From: Patescibacteria group bacterium
GTDB lineage: Bacteria; Patescibacteriota; Microgenomatia; UBA1406; GWC2-37-13
Direction of reading: 5' to 3'
DNA length: 36,992 nucleotides
Assembly: GCA_026416975.1 (NCBI GenBank)
Contig: JAOAEC010000004.1
Coordinates: forward strand, 1 to 36,992
Below are positions 23,114-30,404 of this stretch, piece after piece. Made by a program: the position numbers and the translations under genes. The notes beneath the pieces were generated by a model. That model had not been told where the DNA came from and did not search any database. It saw only the letters and a program-made list of their open reading frames with translations. Numbering within the stretch: the stretch's first letter is position 1; each line of letters starts with the position of its first letter.

Positions 23114-23185
23114 GGACTCAATTAGGAATCTCTTCCAATTGTCCGATTACGCCATTAAAAAAGAGATTCCGCATAAATTGAGTCC
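23114..23185. repeat. Large imperfect inverted repeat, possible structured RNA
   Basis: Two 10-bp stems stack: 23114-23123 with 23176-23185 (ggactcaatt/aattgagtcc) and 23125-23134 with 23161-23170 (ggaatctctt/aagagattcc). A 1-versus-5 base bulge lies between them and the loop is 26 bases. No T-run follows. The rest of 23051-23113 and 23186-23240 shows nothing recognisable. Confidence 0.6.
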
Positions 23186-23240
23186 AATAACAATATATCA
23201 GAAATATGAAAATAATAACAAGTGGTTTTAAGTTGATCCA

Positions 23241-23280
23241 TTACTTGATTTTTAAAAATATGATATACTTTCACTTGGAG
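23241..23280 (+). promoter_or_regulatory. Extended -10 promoter and SD of 23286
   Basis: TATACT (23264-23269) is preceded by TGA at 23261-23263, an extended -10 (TGn). TTACTT (23241-23246) lies 17 bases upstream as a weak -35. GGAG (23277-23280) lies five bases before the ATG, one of the few clear Shine-Dalgarno sequences in the window. Confidence 0.55.
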
Positions 23281-23285
23281 TTAAT

Positions 23286-24743
23286 ATGCAGAAACAAATA
23301 AATGTAGGCAATCAAAACACCCAACAAATAGGGCAAAATCAAATTGATCAACCAGTAACAATTGAAAAGAAACCTAAAGTAAATTACTGGATGATGGCAA
23401 CTATAATTTTATCCGTTTTGATAGTCATTAGCACAACAACTTTTCTTGTAAAAAATCAGCAGAATAAAAACACAGATAATATAGGGAAATCGGAGCAAAG
23501 CACCTCATTGATAAGTATAAAACCAGGCTATAAGGCATATACAAATAAAGTTTATGGATTTTCTTTTGAATATCCTGAAAATTTTATATTTGAACCTGAC
23601 ATTTCGTCTTCATCACCTGAAACATCAATGATAGTCATGCTTGAAGAATACAAGCTTTTTAAAGATGTTAGCCCTTCAGAAAAACATACAAGCGTTGTAA
23701 TCGGGTACACAGAAGGTGTTAACCAAGAAACCTGTAAAACAAATAGCGATAGTTTTAATGGTTTCAATCGATTTTCGAAAGCTGACCCAGCAAAATATAA
23801 GGTTAAAAAAATTACTTCATCCTTTTTGGGAAGTCAGATAGATGGATTATTTGTCCAAGAGAAAATAATTACGGATAATCCGTCTTATAAAGAAGGTTTT
23901 CGTACAAGATTTGAAACAGTTTATCCTCTTTGTGTAAATAATAAATTTTTCGAAATTAGATTCCAGTATAGCGGATTTACAAATGACGAGACTACTGAGG
24001 TTGAACAAGATAAATTCAAGACAGATCTTTTAAATTCATTTAAACTCCTTAATAAAAATGAACTGGAAAGTACAAAAACGGAAAACAAATTATCTGCTGA
24101 AGAACAAGAGATTTTAAATAGATTTAACACCGAAGTTTTACCTGCAAATTTATCAATCGAAAAAGAATTAATAAATAAACAAATAAGTCAAATATTTAAA
24201 TTAGGCGAGATATATGCCATACGAACTGAACCAAAAGGGTTTATTCAAGGCATGACTTATAAAGATGAAGGAGCGATAAATATATATTTGGTAGACAAAA
24301 GTAGCTTTGTAACTTTAGTTAAGGCAGATCACGATATAGTTCATATTGCTAAACTTTATTCACCAAAAGGATTAGAAACCAAAAGAATGATAGTCCAACT
24401 TGGTGGTGGGGCCCATGTTTCTAATCTATATTTGTTAGATATAACGTCAGGAATAAGAGTTATAAAACTTCGTGACCAAAAAAATTACTCGGCCAAAGTA
24501 AGCGAGATTACTGAAATCCCATTTATTAACATAAGAGAAGATGGATCTATTCATGCAGAACAGTTTGAATTTAAGGACAATACAATGAATTGTTTTCAAA
24601 TGGATGTATCTGGGAATTGGGGAGTATATTTAACTATTGATCTTTTATCAGGAGAATTAACAAAAATGCGAATAGAAAAAAATCCTCTTCTTGGGGGAAA
24701 CAGTAACCCCAACGGAAAAACAGAAATCGTTTTTGATAACTAA
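23286..24743 (+). CDS. Membrane-anchored protein with PsbP-like segment
   Basis: The 485-aa product starts with a polar leader rich in Gln/Asn (NVGNQNTQQIGQNQIDQPV), then a Pro/Lys stretch and one membrane helix (about residues 36-55). A region at about 78-250 begins YTNKVYGFSFEYPENF, the pattern of PsbP-like exported domains. The last third (about 280-480) is beta-rich with a repeated strand-loop pattern. It is probably anchored with its bulk outside. The cytoplasmic leader is one I associate with CPR proteins. Codon choice seems less extreme than in neighbours. It lies between two GC-rich islands, possibly acquired. Confidence 0.75.
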   Translation: MQKQINVGNQNTQQIGQNQIDQPVTIEKKPKVNYWMMATIILSVLIVISTTTFLVKNQQNKNTDNIGKSEQSTSLISIKPGYKAYTNKVYGFSFEYPENFIFEPDISSSSPETSMIVMLEEYKLFKDVSPSEKHTSVVIGYTEGVNQETCKTNSDSFNGFNRFSKADPAKYKVKKITSSFLGSQIDGLFVQEKIITDNPSYKEGFRTRFETVYPLCVNNKFFEIRFQYSGFTNDETTEVEQDKFKTDLLNSFKLLNKNELESTKTENKLSAEEQEILNRFNTEVLPANLSIEKELINKQISQIFKLGEIYAIRTEPKGFIQGMTYKDEGAINIYLVDKSSFVTLVKADHDIVHIAKLYSPKGLETKRMIVQLGGGAHVSNLYLLDITSGIRVIKLRDQKNYSAKVSEITEIPFINIREDGSIHAEQFEFKDNTMNCFQMDVSGNWGVYLTIDLLSGELTKMRIEKNPLLGGNSNPNGKTEIVFDN

Positions 24744-24769
24744 AAACGAGCTTCAACTTTCGTAATACT

Positions 24770-24870
24770 CGGCGGAGCCAAGCAAAAATCATGCGCGCAA
24801 AAAATAGCGGAGGCGCGGCGGGTGGGGGCGCCGCGCCGGAGCGAATAGCGAGGCCGAAGGCCGAGATAAC
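24770..24870. other. GC-rich island with 9-bp hairpin
   Basis: A perfect inverted repeat ggcgcggcg (24812-24820) / cgccgcgcc (24829-24837) has an 8-base loop, as does the hairpin at 401-434. The 12-mer cgaggccgaagg (24849-24860) is the exact reverse complement of 312-323 in the first island. No coding frame is credible. It lies between the stop at 24743 and a terminator. Confidence 0.55.
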
Positions 24871-24915
24871 ACATTGAAGTTCAACATTTTTTGTAAACGG
24901 CCAGCCAATAAAAAA

Positions 24916-24940
24916 ACCCCGCCTGAGGCGGGGTGGTTTT
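24916..24940. terminator. Bidirectional intrinsic terminator
   Basis: An 8-bp GC stem (accccgcc at 24916-24923, ggcggggt at 24927-24934) with loop TGA has an A-run on its left and a T-run on its right. It can stop transcription in both directions between the convergent genes ending at 24743 and 24955. Confidence 0.85.
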
Positions 24941-24954
24941 TAATTTTTGTTTTT

Positions 24955-25389
24955 TTATTTTCCGGCAACTTTAACCGGAATTTTTTTTGGTTTTGCCTCT
25001 TCAGCGATTTTTGCCGAGATGACAACAACACCATTCTCTACCTTTGCCTCAATTGATTTCTCATCAACCGGTCGAGGCAAAGTGGTGGTGTAATCAAAAG
25101 AGGCAACCCGATCCATTCGATAAACCACCTTTCTTTTTTTCTTTTCCTCTTCTTTTTCTTCAACCTTTGCCCTGATTCTTAAAACTCCATCTTCAAAAGT
25201 TACCTCAACCTTATCTGATGGAATACCAGGGACAGCCGCTTTAACAATGACCCTATCCTCTTCTTCATAAACATCTAACCCTTCAGTCATTGTTAACTCC
25301 GGCCAGTTTTCTTCCTCTTCTTCATCCCAAGAAAGAAATGGCCGAAGCCAGCGAGGACGAAAAAATGGGTCAAATCTGATTATTGGCAT
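24955..25389 (-). CDS. Small heat-shock protein (Hsp20/alpha-crystallin)
   Basis: A 144-aa holdase chaperone that binds unfolding proteins and assembles into oligomers. The alpha-crystallin domain spans about residues 35-130: DVYEEEDRVIVKAAVPGIPSD is its start, and VENGVVVISAKI with the final IPVKV is the end including the conserved C-terminal IxV motif. A Lys/Glu-rich loop is at about 78-88. The start is set by a very strong Shine-Dalgarno sequence (aaaggaggtgag) eight bases upstream, unusual here. A CIRCE-like operator overlaps its promoter, which points to heat induction. Confidence 0.93.
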   Translation of the reverse strand: MPIIRFDPFFRPRWLRPFLSWDEEEEENWPELTMTEGLDVYEEEDRVIVKAAVPGIPSDKVEVTFEDGVLRIRAKVEEKEEEKKKRKVVYRMDRVASFDYTTTLPRPVDEKSIEAKVENGVVVISAKIAEEAKPKKIPVKVAGK

Positions 25390-25434
25390 ATTTTCTCACC
25401 TCCTTTCTTTAAAAAACTTATAACAGTTTATATA

Positions 25435-25469
25435 TTAGCAGTCTAACATAAAGTCTGCTAATTTGTCAA
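25435..25469 (-). promoter_or_regulatory. Hsp20 promoter with CIRCE-like operator
   Basis: On the minus strand TTGACA (25469-25464) is followed after 18 bases by TAGACT (25445-25440). The operator 25435-25461 has the form 9-9-9: ttagcagtc, nine bases, gtctgctaa, with one mismatch between arms. It resembles CIRCE (TTAGCACTC-N9-GAGTGCTAA), the site of repressor HrcA, and keeps the outer TTAGCA/TGCTAA. No hrcA gene is in the window. Confidence 0.65.
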
Positions 25470-25480
25470 GGGGAAATTTA

Positions 25481-25508
25481 AAAAATTAAAAATCAAAAAT
25501 TAAAAATT
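25481..25508 (+). repeat. AT-rich heptamer repeat (4 copies)
   Basis: Four 7-bp units (aaaaatt, aaaaatc, aaaaatt, aaaaatt) between the Hsp20 promoter and the DUF1858 gene. Same family as the trmD and gltX inserts. Confidence 0.65.
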
Positions 25509-25557
25509 TTTAGTTAGTTTATTTAAAATTTATAAAAAAATGTTTTAAAATAAAATA

Positions 25558-25758
25558 ATGACCAAGATAACAAAAAAAACAGTTTTAAAAAATATTGTTA
25601 AAAAACCAAAATTGAGAAAGATCTTGGAAAAATATCAGTTTCCTTGTCTTTCCTGTCCTTACGCAAAAATAGAGATGAATGAGTTGACAGTCGGCGATGT
25701 TTGTTTAATGTACGGAATTGATGAAGAAAAGTTATTATCAGAATTAAATAAAGATTAA
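25558..25758 (+). CDS. DUF1858-domain protein
   Basis: A 66-aa protein made of one DUF1858-like domain: KKTVLKNIVKKPKLRKILEK, then CLSCPYAKIEMNELTVGDV with the CxxC pair near residues 30-33, and the ending YGIDEEKLLSELN. The domain is often found fused to or beside redox proteins such as hybrid-cluster proteins, and its CxxC may form a disulfide or bind metal. It starts four bases before the next gene's ATG region (stop 25758, next ATG 25763), so the two are cotranscribed. Confidence 0.85.
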   Translation: MTKITKKTVLKNIVKKPKLRKILEKYQFPCLSCPYAKIEMNELTVGDVCLMYGIDEEKLLSELNKD

Positions 25759-25762
25759 CAAT

Positions 25763-26362
25763 ATGGAAAAAGACAATCTTTTTGATATTTTTCATTTTCT
25801 TTCCAAAGCGATTTTGTTAGTGCCAATAGTAATTTTTATCTTAGCCCTTTTTTTTAAATTTAATTATTCTCAAAGAAAAACCTTAATTAGTTTGCCAACG
25901 CCGACAATTGTTTTAACCCCAACCAAGACGGAAAAAAAAGAAGAGATAAAAATTGATTTAAAAGGTCCTTTTGTTTGTGAAGGCGAGTTAAATCAAATCT
26001 CGGCCTCCGTTTTTATAAAAGATAAAAAAATTAAGGTCATCCTTTCAAAAAAAGAGAAAAAAGAGAATCATTTGATTGTTGATGATTGTTATTATTCCTG
26101 GGATGAGGGAAGTTTTTCCGGAAAGCGGATTTGCGGTTTAAAACCAGCCATGTCTTTAGTTGAAACAATGATGAGTTTAGGAGTTTTTTCTTTACAGAAT
26201 CTTTTTGATCAGTTAGCTAATTTTGGCGGTGCTGGTTTAGAGAATACAATAGCAACAAAAGAAGGACAAATCAAAGAGTTTCTTCATTTTTGTCAGAAAA
26301 AAGAAATTGAAGATAAGGTTTTTCAGATACCAGTAAACATTCTTTTTAAAAACAAGGAATAA
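25763..26362 (+). CDS. Membrane-anchored protein of unknown function
   Basis: A 199-aa protein with a membrane helix at about residues 13-30, a Thr/Pro-rich linker (about 40-53) and an exported domain. Four or five Cys (FVCEGE, DDCYYSWD, RICGLK, HFCQKK) could pair as disulfides. The beginning of the outer domain, residue 64 onward, alternates strands much like the protein at 21890, but I see no convincing motif overlap. It starts four bases after the DUF1858 gene and ends just upstream of 5S rRNA. Confidence 0.65.
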   Translation: MEKDNLFDIFHFLSKAILLVPIVIFILALFFKFNYSQRKTLISLPTPTIVLTPTKTEKKEEIKIDLKGPFVCEGELNQISASVFIKDKKIKVILSKKEKKENHLIVDDCYYSWDEGSFSGKRICGLKPAMSLVETMMSLGVFSLQNLFDQLANFGGAGLENTIATKEGQIKEFLHFCQKKEIEDKVFQIPVNILFKNKE

Positions 26363-26387
26363 TTTCTTCTATTTTAAAAAAAGTATG

Positions 26388-26396
26388 TGTTATAAT
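26388..26396 (+). promoter_or_regulatory. Extended -10 promoter of 5S rRNA
   Basis: TGT plus TATAAT (26391-26396) is an extended -10 box. The 5S gene begins eight bases later, so transcription would start at or just before the mature end. Confidence 0.6.
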
Positions 26397-26403
26397 AATA
26401 ATT

Positions 26404-26524
26404 GCCTCGGTTGCTAGAGCGACTTGGAACCACCCTTCTCCATTCCGAACAAGGAAGTGAAACGAGTCAGCGCCGATGATACTTCCCGACTTGTTCGGGA
26501 GGGAAAGCAGGTCGCAGCCGAGGC
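26404..26524 (+). rRNA. rrf: 5S ribosomal RNA, solitary
   Basis: The ends gcctcggttgc and gcagccgaggc pair as helix I. The conserved inner sequences ccattccgaac and aagtgaaacgagtcagcgcc are present. Six T follow at 26525-26530 and may terminate the transcript. No 16S or 23S gene lies nearby, so this copy is separate from the rRNA operon. An internal cccga/tcggg hairpin around 26488-26502 corresponds to the helix IV-V arm. Confidence 0.93.
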
Positions 26525-26530
26525 TTTTTT

Positions 26531-26815
26531 AGTAGCTAGTAGTTAGGAGTTAGGAGAAATAAAATAAGCAGCAACAAGTAGTAAGTATTAAGAAAAATTC
26601 AAACTTCAAAAATCATCCGCTTCAGGCGGACAAAATAACAATTCAAAATGTAAAATTAAAAAAAGCGAAATTACTAATTTATTAATTTTGATTAAAAATT
26701 GATTTATTAAAAATTAATTTTTTAATCTTTAAAAATTGTTTAAGATTTAATATTTAAGATTTTGGACTTAAGTTTTTAGTTGTAGTTTTAATTTTTGAGA
26801 TTTGAGATTTTTATT
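26531..26815. repeat. Intergenic stretch of diverged heptamer repeats
   Basis: This 400-bp gap between 5S and 26928 has no gene. Four 7-bp units (agtagct, agtagtt, aggagtt, aggagaa) occupy 26531-26558. A small GC hairpin (tccgc/gcgga, 26616-26630) lies within AT-rich units such as attcaaa and cttcaaa. The units tttgaga at 26794-26807 are the reverse complement of the gltX heptamer. The rest, to 26890, shows nothing else. Confidence 0.55.
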
Positions 26816-26913
26816 ATTGTCTAGAGTTTGGTTTATTGTTTGTACTTCAATGATTTGGTTTAACTACCTTGTGCAGCTATTTTTAAGGTATACAAATTCC
26901 AGTTAGTTGGGTA

Positions 26914-26919
26914 TATAAT
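26914..26919 (+). promoter_or_regulatory. -10 box of the 26928 gene cluster
   Basis: TATAAT at 26914-26919, with a poor -35 candidate (TACAAA, 26891-26896) 17 bases upstream. The ATG at 26928 is eight bases beyond the box, so the message has at most about two leader bases. Confidence 0.5.
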
Positions 26920-26927
26920 ATCAATTA

Positions 26928-27491
26928 ATGGATAATTTAAAAGAATCGCACCGAACATTTCATTCTTTTTGTTTTTATCCTCAAGCAAGATTTGATGGTC
27001 AACATGATAAAGAAAAGCCGATTTTAGTTGTACGTTCTCATCCCATAACCCAACTTTCCTGGTTTTTTAATGGTTTATTGATTTTCTTATTGATTATTGG
27101 TTTTTGTTTGTTTTTTCACTCTTATCTTAATTTTTTTGAGCTTTCTTTTGTAATTTTTTTTGGTTTAGCTCTTTTATTAAGTTATTTTTGGCTTAATTTT
27201 TTAATTTGGTATTATAATGTGGGGATTATTACTGATGAGAGAATAATTGACATTGATTTTCATCCGATCTCCTATAAAGAGGTAAGCATGACGGTTTTAG
27301 CAAAAGTAGAAGATGTTACTTCAAAGACCGGCGGTTTTTTATCATCGTTCTTTGATTTTGGCAATGTTTTTATTCAGACAGCGGGTACGGAGATCAATAT
27401 TGAATTTTTTAATATTCCTTATCCGGCAGAAGTAGTTCAAGTAATTAATCAATTAATTGAAAAAATTAAAAATGGAGGGAACTATCATTAG
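26928..27491 (+). CDS. Bacterial PH-domain membrane protein
   Basis: A 187-aa protein with two membrane helices (about residues 46-64 and 70-93) followed by a bPH_2-like domain: YYNVGIITDERIIDIDF, then MTVLAKVEDVTSK and FGNVFIQTAGTEINIEFFNIPYP. This resembles YdbS/YdbT-type proteins that sit in the cell membrane. The C-terminus overlaps the next gene by 20 bases. It heads a cluster of three genes that continues to 29499. Confidence 0.8.
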   Translation: MDNLKESHRTFHSFCFYPQARFDGQHDKEKPILVVRSHPITQLSWFFNGLLIFLLIIGFCLFFHSYLNFFELSFVIFFGLALLLSYFWLNFLIWYYNVGIITDERIIDIDFHPISYKEVSMTVLAKVEDVTSKTGGFLSSFFDFGNVFIQTAGTEINIEFFNIPYPAEVVQVINQLIEKIKNGGNYH

Positions 27492-27720
27492 TGACATTAG
27501 TGGCTGGTTTTCTAAGGTAAATTTTCTTCATTTGTTTTTAAAATTGGCAGCAATAGTTTTTTCTTTAGTTTATTTTGGTTTTACGGTAATTATTTATAAA
27601 CAAACAACAATATTAGATAAAACTTTTCAGACAAAATTCGGCCGTTTTTTAATTTTAATTTCTCTTTTGCAAATTTTAGTTGGATTAATTACTATATTAT
27701 TAGCAATTTTTTGGCTTTAA
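27472..27720 (+). CDS. Small two-helix membrane protein
   Basis: I chose ATG 27472 (MEGTIISD) over the upstream TTG at 27457; both overlap the PH gene. The 82-aa product has two hydrophobic helices (about residues 18-37 and 55-80) joined by a polar loop. The fold resembles small DUF5657-like membrane proteins that I associate with CPR genomes, but this is a loose match. It lies between the PH protein and the large anchored protein, starting with an overlap and ending four bases before the next ATG, so it belongs to one operon. Confidence 0.65.
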   Translation: MEGTIISDISGWFSKVNFLHLFLKLAAIVFSLVYFGFTVIIYKQTTILDKTFQTKFGRFLILISLLQILVGLITILLAIFWL

Positions 27721-27723
27721 GCT

Positions 27724-29499
27724 ATGTGGCAACCGCAGTTTGCCGTTTATTTAGGAAAAGAAAGTAAGGAAATTTTTGTTGGGTTTTTAACGGAAAAGAA
27801 TTTTTTTTTAGTTTTAAGAACAGAAGGAATAGATTCTGAAAAAGGTAGAAAGATCTTAAAAAACATAAAAGAAGATTGGTTAAAAGAGTCTTTTGATAAC
27901 TTGGCCGGTTTTGAAAATTTTTTAGTTAGTGAAATAAAAAAATATAATCTGCCGGCAGCTCTTTCTTTAGCCGCTTGTTTTTTAAGTGATCAGGTTTTGT
28001 ATTTAAAAACTATTGGAGAAGGTGAGACATATCTTCGGCGTGGTAAAAAATTTCAAAAGATAATTAAAGGAGAAAAAGTCGCTTCGGGTTTTTTAGAAAA
28101 GGATGATTTTTTTGTTTTAACAATAAAAAGCTTTGTTGATCTTTTTGGTGAAGAAGAGTTAAAGAGTCTTTTTGATAAAAAACCTCCTAGCCAGATTGTT
28201 GACGAGCTAACTCCTCAGATGAAAACCAAAAACGATGAGGGAACAATCGCTCTTTTTATTCAGTTTTCTCAACAAGAGTTTTTTAATGAAATGTTAGTGA
28301 ACAATGAAAAAAGAGAAGATTTGATTAAAGAAGAAATTACATTACCATCTTTTTTTTCAGAGAAAAAGAATTTTTTTTCTTTTCTTGTTAAGCAATTTAA
28401 AGATCTCTCTTATTTAAGTAAAAGAAAAAAAACCCTTACTCTTTTGATGGTGATAATAATTTTTTTTATCTTATTGTGGAGTGTAGTTTTTGGTTATCAA
28501 CGAAGAAAGGAGGCAAAGATAAACGAGACGATAAAAATTACTCAGGAAATAATTGAACAAAAATTATCCCAAGCAGAGGAAACTGCTTTTTTAAACCTCT
28601 CTCAATCCTTAGTTTTAATCTCTGAAGCAAAAAGTGAGCTAGCAAAAGTTAAAAAAGAGATTGGCGAGAAAAGAAAAGAGAAGATAGCCGAGTTGGAAAA
28701 GATGATTAGAGAAAAAGAAAATCTAGTTCTCAGAAAGGAGGAAAAAAATTATGAAGAGTTTTTTGATCTAAAAATTGATAATAAAAATGCTAAAGGAAAC
28801 AGTTTTTATTTAAATGAAGATAGACTAATTATTGTTGACAATGAACGAGGAGTGATTTTTAATCTTTCTTTAACTAAAAAATCACTTGATAAAGTTAGTT
28901 TTAAGGAAATAAAAAAAACAAAACGAGTAGCTGCTTATGAGGATATTTTTTTCTTAACTGATGAAGGTATTTATCAGATAAAAGGGGAAAAACTGGAGAA
29001 AGTGATAGAAAAAGACAAAGATTGGGGAGAGATTAATGATTTTTGGGTGTATAACGGCAACCTTTATCTTTTAGACTCAAAAAATGACCAGATTTATAAA
29101 TATTTAACGGCGGAAAAAGGTTTTGGTGAAAAAACTTCTTATTTTAAAGCTGGTGAGGCGATGGATTTAGAGCAAGCAAATTCAATGGCAATTGATTCCT
29201 CAGTTTATATTGGTTTTAAAGATTTTTTAGCTAAATATACTGCTGGTGTTAGAGAGGAGTTTAAGACCACTTTTCCTCAAAAAGAGGTTAATATAACAAA
29301 AATTTATACCAATAAGAATTTGGAAAAGGTCTATGTTTGGGATAAGACACAAGCGATAGTTTTTATTTTAGGAAAGAATGGTTCTTATGAAAGGCAGATA
29401 AAATCAGTAGTTTTTTCTAAAGCCGACGATTTAGTTGTTTTTGATAATAAAGTCTTTGTTTTGATTAAAGAAAAAATTTATCAAGTAGAATTAGATTAA
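27724..29499 (+). CDS. Protein with PP2C-like domain, membrane helix and beta-propeller
   Basis: The 591-aa product has an N-terminal cytoplasmic part (about residues 1-190) that resembles a degenerate PPM phosphatase (LYLKTIGEGETYLRRGKKF, then FFVLTIKSFVDLFGEEEL), without the usual metal-binding Asp set. A membrane helix lies at about 239-257. A charged coiled coil follows (about 262-345) and then a C-terminal domain of repeated four-strand blades (about 350-591) like a beta-propeller. It may link an outside sensor to an inside domain. It is the third gene of the 26928 operon and convergent with the DUF4340 gene. Confidence 0.65.
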   Translation: MWQPQFAVYLGKESKEIFVGFLTEKNFFLVLRTEGIDSEKGRKILKNIKEDWLKESFDNLAGFENFLVSEIKKYNLPAALSLAACFLSDQVLYLKTIGEGETYLRRGKKFQKIIKGEKVASGFLEKDDFFVLTIKSFVDLFGEEELKSLFDKKPPSQIVDELTPQMKTKNDEGTIALFIQFSQQEFFNEMLVNNEKREDLIKEEITLPSFFSEKKNFFSFLVKQFKDLSYLSKRKKTLTLLMVIIIFFILLWSVVFGYQRRKEAKINETIKITQEIIEQKLSQAEETAFLNLSQSLVLISEAKSELAKVKKEIGEKRKEKIAELEKMIREKENLVLRKEEKNYEEFFDLKIDNKNAKGNSFYLNEDRLIIVDNERGVIFNLSLTKKSLDKVSFKEIKKTKRVAAYEDIFFLTDEGIYQIKGEKLEKVIEKDKDWGEINDFWVYNGNLYLLDSKNDQIYKYLTAEKGFGEKTSYFKAGEAMDLEQANSMAIDSSVYIGFKDFLAKYTAGVREEFKTTFPQKEVNITKIYTNKNLEKVYVWDKTQAIVFILGKNGSYERQIKSVVFSKADDLVVFDNKVFVLIKEKIYQVELD

Positions 29500-29501
29500 A
29501 T

Positions 29502-30386
29502 TTATTCAAAAAAATCCTTTTCTTCTTTTTTGAGAGAGTTAATCTCAGTAGTGTTTATTTGATAGATAAAAGATAAAAATTTTGTTTTAATATAATAATT
29601 TTCTTCATCTTTTTGAAAGAAATCAACGCTTTTTTCTTTATTATTTTCTTTAATTTTAACGGCAAATACTGGGTTGGTAAGAGTTAAATTATCTTCTTTA
29701 GTTAAGATATCATTTGCCTTAAGAGTTTTTAGACTATTAAGAAAAAAATCTACTTTTTCTTTTTTTACATTTTTTTGATTTATCTGCCACTGATTGTTTT
29801 TCTTATTTAAAATAATTTTTTTATTATTGAAATTAATTTCGAGATAATTAACATCTTCTTCATTATCAATTAAATGAGGATTAAGATCGCGAAAGTCATC
29901 CGGATAAAAGACATTATTAAAATTTTCCGCCAAAAAAACCTCACTTTCTTGATCTATCCTCACATAATTTTTGTTAATTCCTGCTTGATTGCCAAGAAAA
30001 AGTGAGTAATTTTTATCCTTGGTGTTTAAGATAATTTGTTGTTTATTTATTCCAAATTCTTGATGTTTGTTTTTATTTTGAGAAACAATCTCTTCTTTTT
30101 TAATTGATAAAAAGGCGTCGATAATTTTCTCAACTCTTTCTTTATCAGCCGAAAACTCTATGTTTTCTTTTTTTAAGTACCAGTGATTATTTTTTTGATA
30201 GATCTCGGTTCTTTTTTCATTAGAGATAACAACGACTTTTAAGACAGACTCTTTTTTTATTGAAGAAAAAGGTTGGGGAGTTTTTGAGGAAAAAAAAGAG
30301 GTAAGTTTATTTTTTAATAAAAAAATTATCAGAATAATAAACAAAACCAAAAAGAGGTTTTTCAAGCGGGAAAAGTTTTTTTTCAT
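29502..30386 (-). CDS. DUF4340-domain protein
   Basis: A 294-aa protein with an N-terminal membrane helix (about residues 9-26) and an exported beta-rich region containing two repeats: EIYQKNNHWYLKKE... and KIILNKKNNQWQIN..., plus SLFLGNQAGINKNYVRI. This is the DUF4340 pattern. In many genomes DUF4340 sits next to GldG in the GldA/F/G operon; here the operon is at 4755-7693. It probably acts with that ABC system in the envelope. Its ATG is 18 bp from the divergent sigma gene. Confidence 0.8.
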   Translation of the reverse strand: MKKNFSRLKNLFLVLFIILIIFLLKNKLTSFFSSKTPQPFSSIKKESVLKVVVISNEKRTEIYQKNNHWYLKKENIEFSADKERVEKIIDAFLSIKKEEIVSQNKNKHQEFGINKQQIILNTKDKNYSLFLGNQAGINKNYVRIDQESEVFLAENFNNVFYPDDFRDLNPHLIDNEEDVNYLEINFNNKKIILNKKNNQWQINQKNVKKEKVDFFLNSLKTLKANDILTKEDNLTLTNPVFAVKIKENNKEKSVDFFQKDEENYYIKTKFLSFIYQINTTEINSLKKEEKDFFE

Positions 30387-30388
30387 GA

Positions 30389-30402
30389 TAAAATATTATA
30401 AT
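30389..30402. promoter_or_regulatory. Compact divergent promoter (DUF4340 / ECF sigma)
   Basis: Between ATG 30386 (minus) and 30405 (plus) are 18 bp. TATAAT lies on the minus strand at 30400-30395. On the plus strand TGA plus TAAAAT (30389-30394) is an extended -10 with its start near 30401; a TATAAT at 30397-30402 is too close to the ATG to serve it. Confidence 0.4.
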
Positions 30403-30404
30403 CA

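Noticed and set aside
22873-23231. Open frames across tRNA-Gln and the second GC island on both strands
   Set aside because: They read through the tRNA and a GC-rich hairpin region; composition and lack of any family pattern show they are chance frames.
24789-25056. Frames opposite or overlapping the Hsp20 end and the third GC island
   Set aside because: They run through a terminator and antisense to a clear Hsp20 gene.
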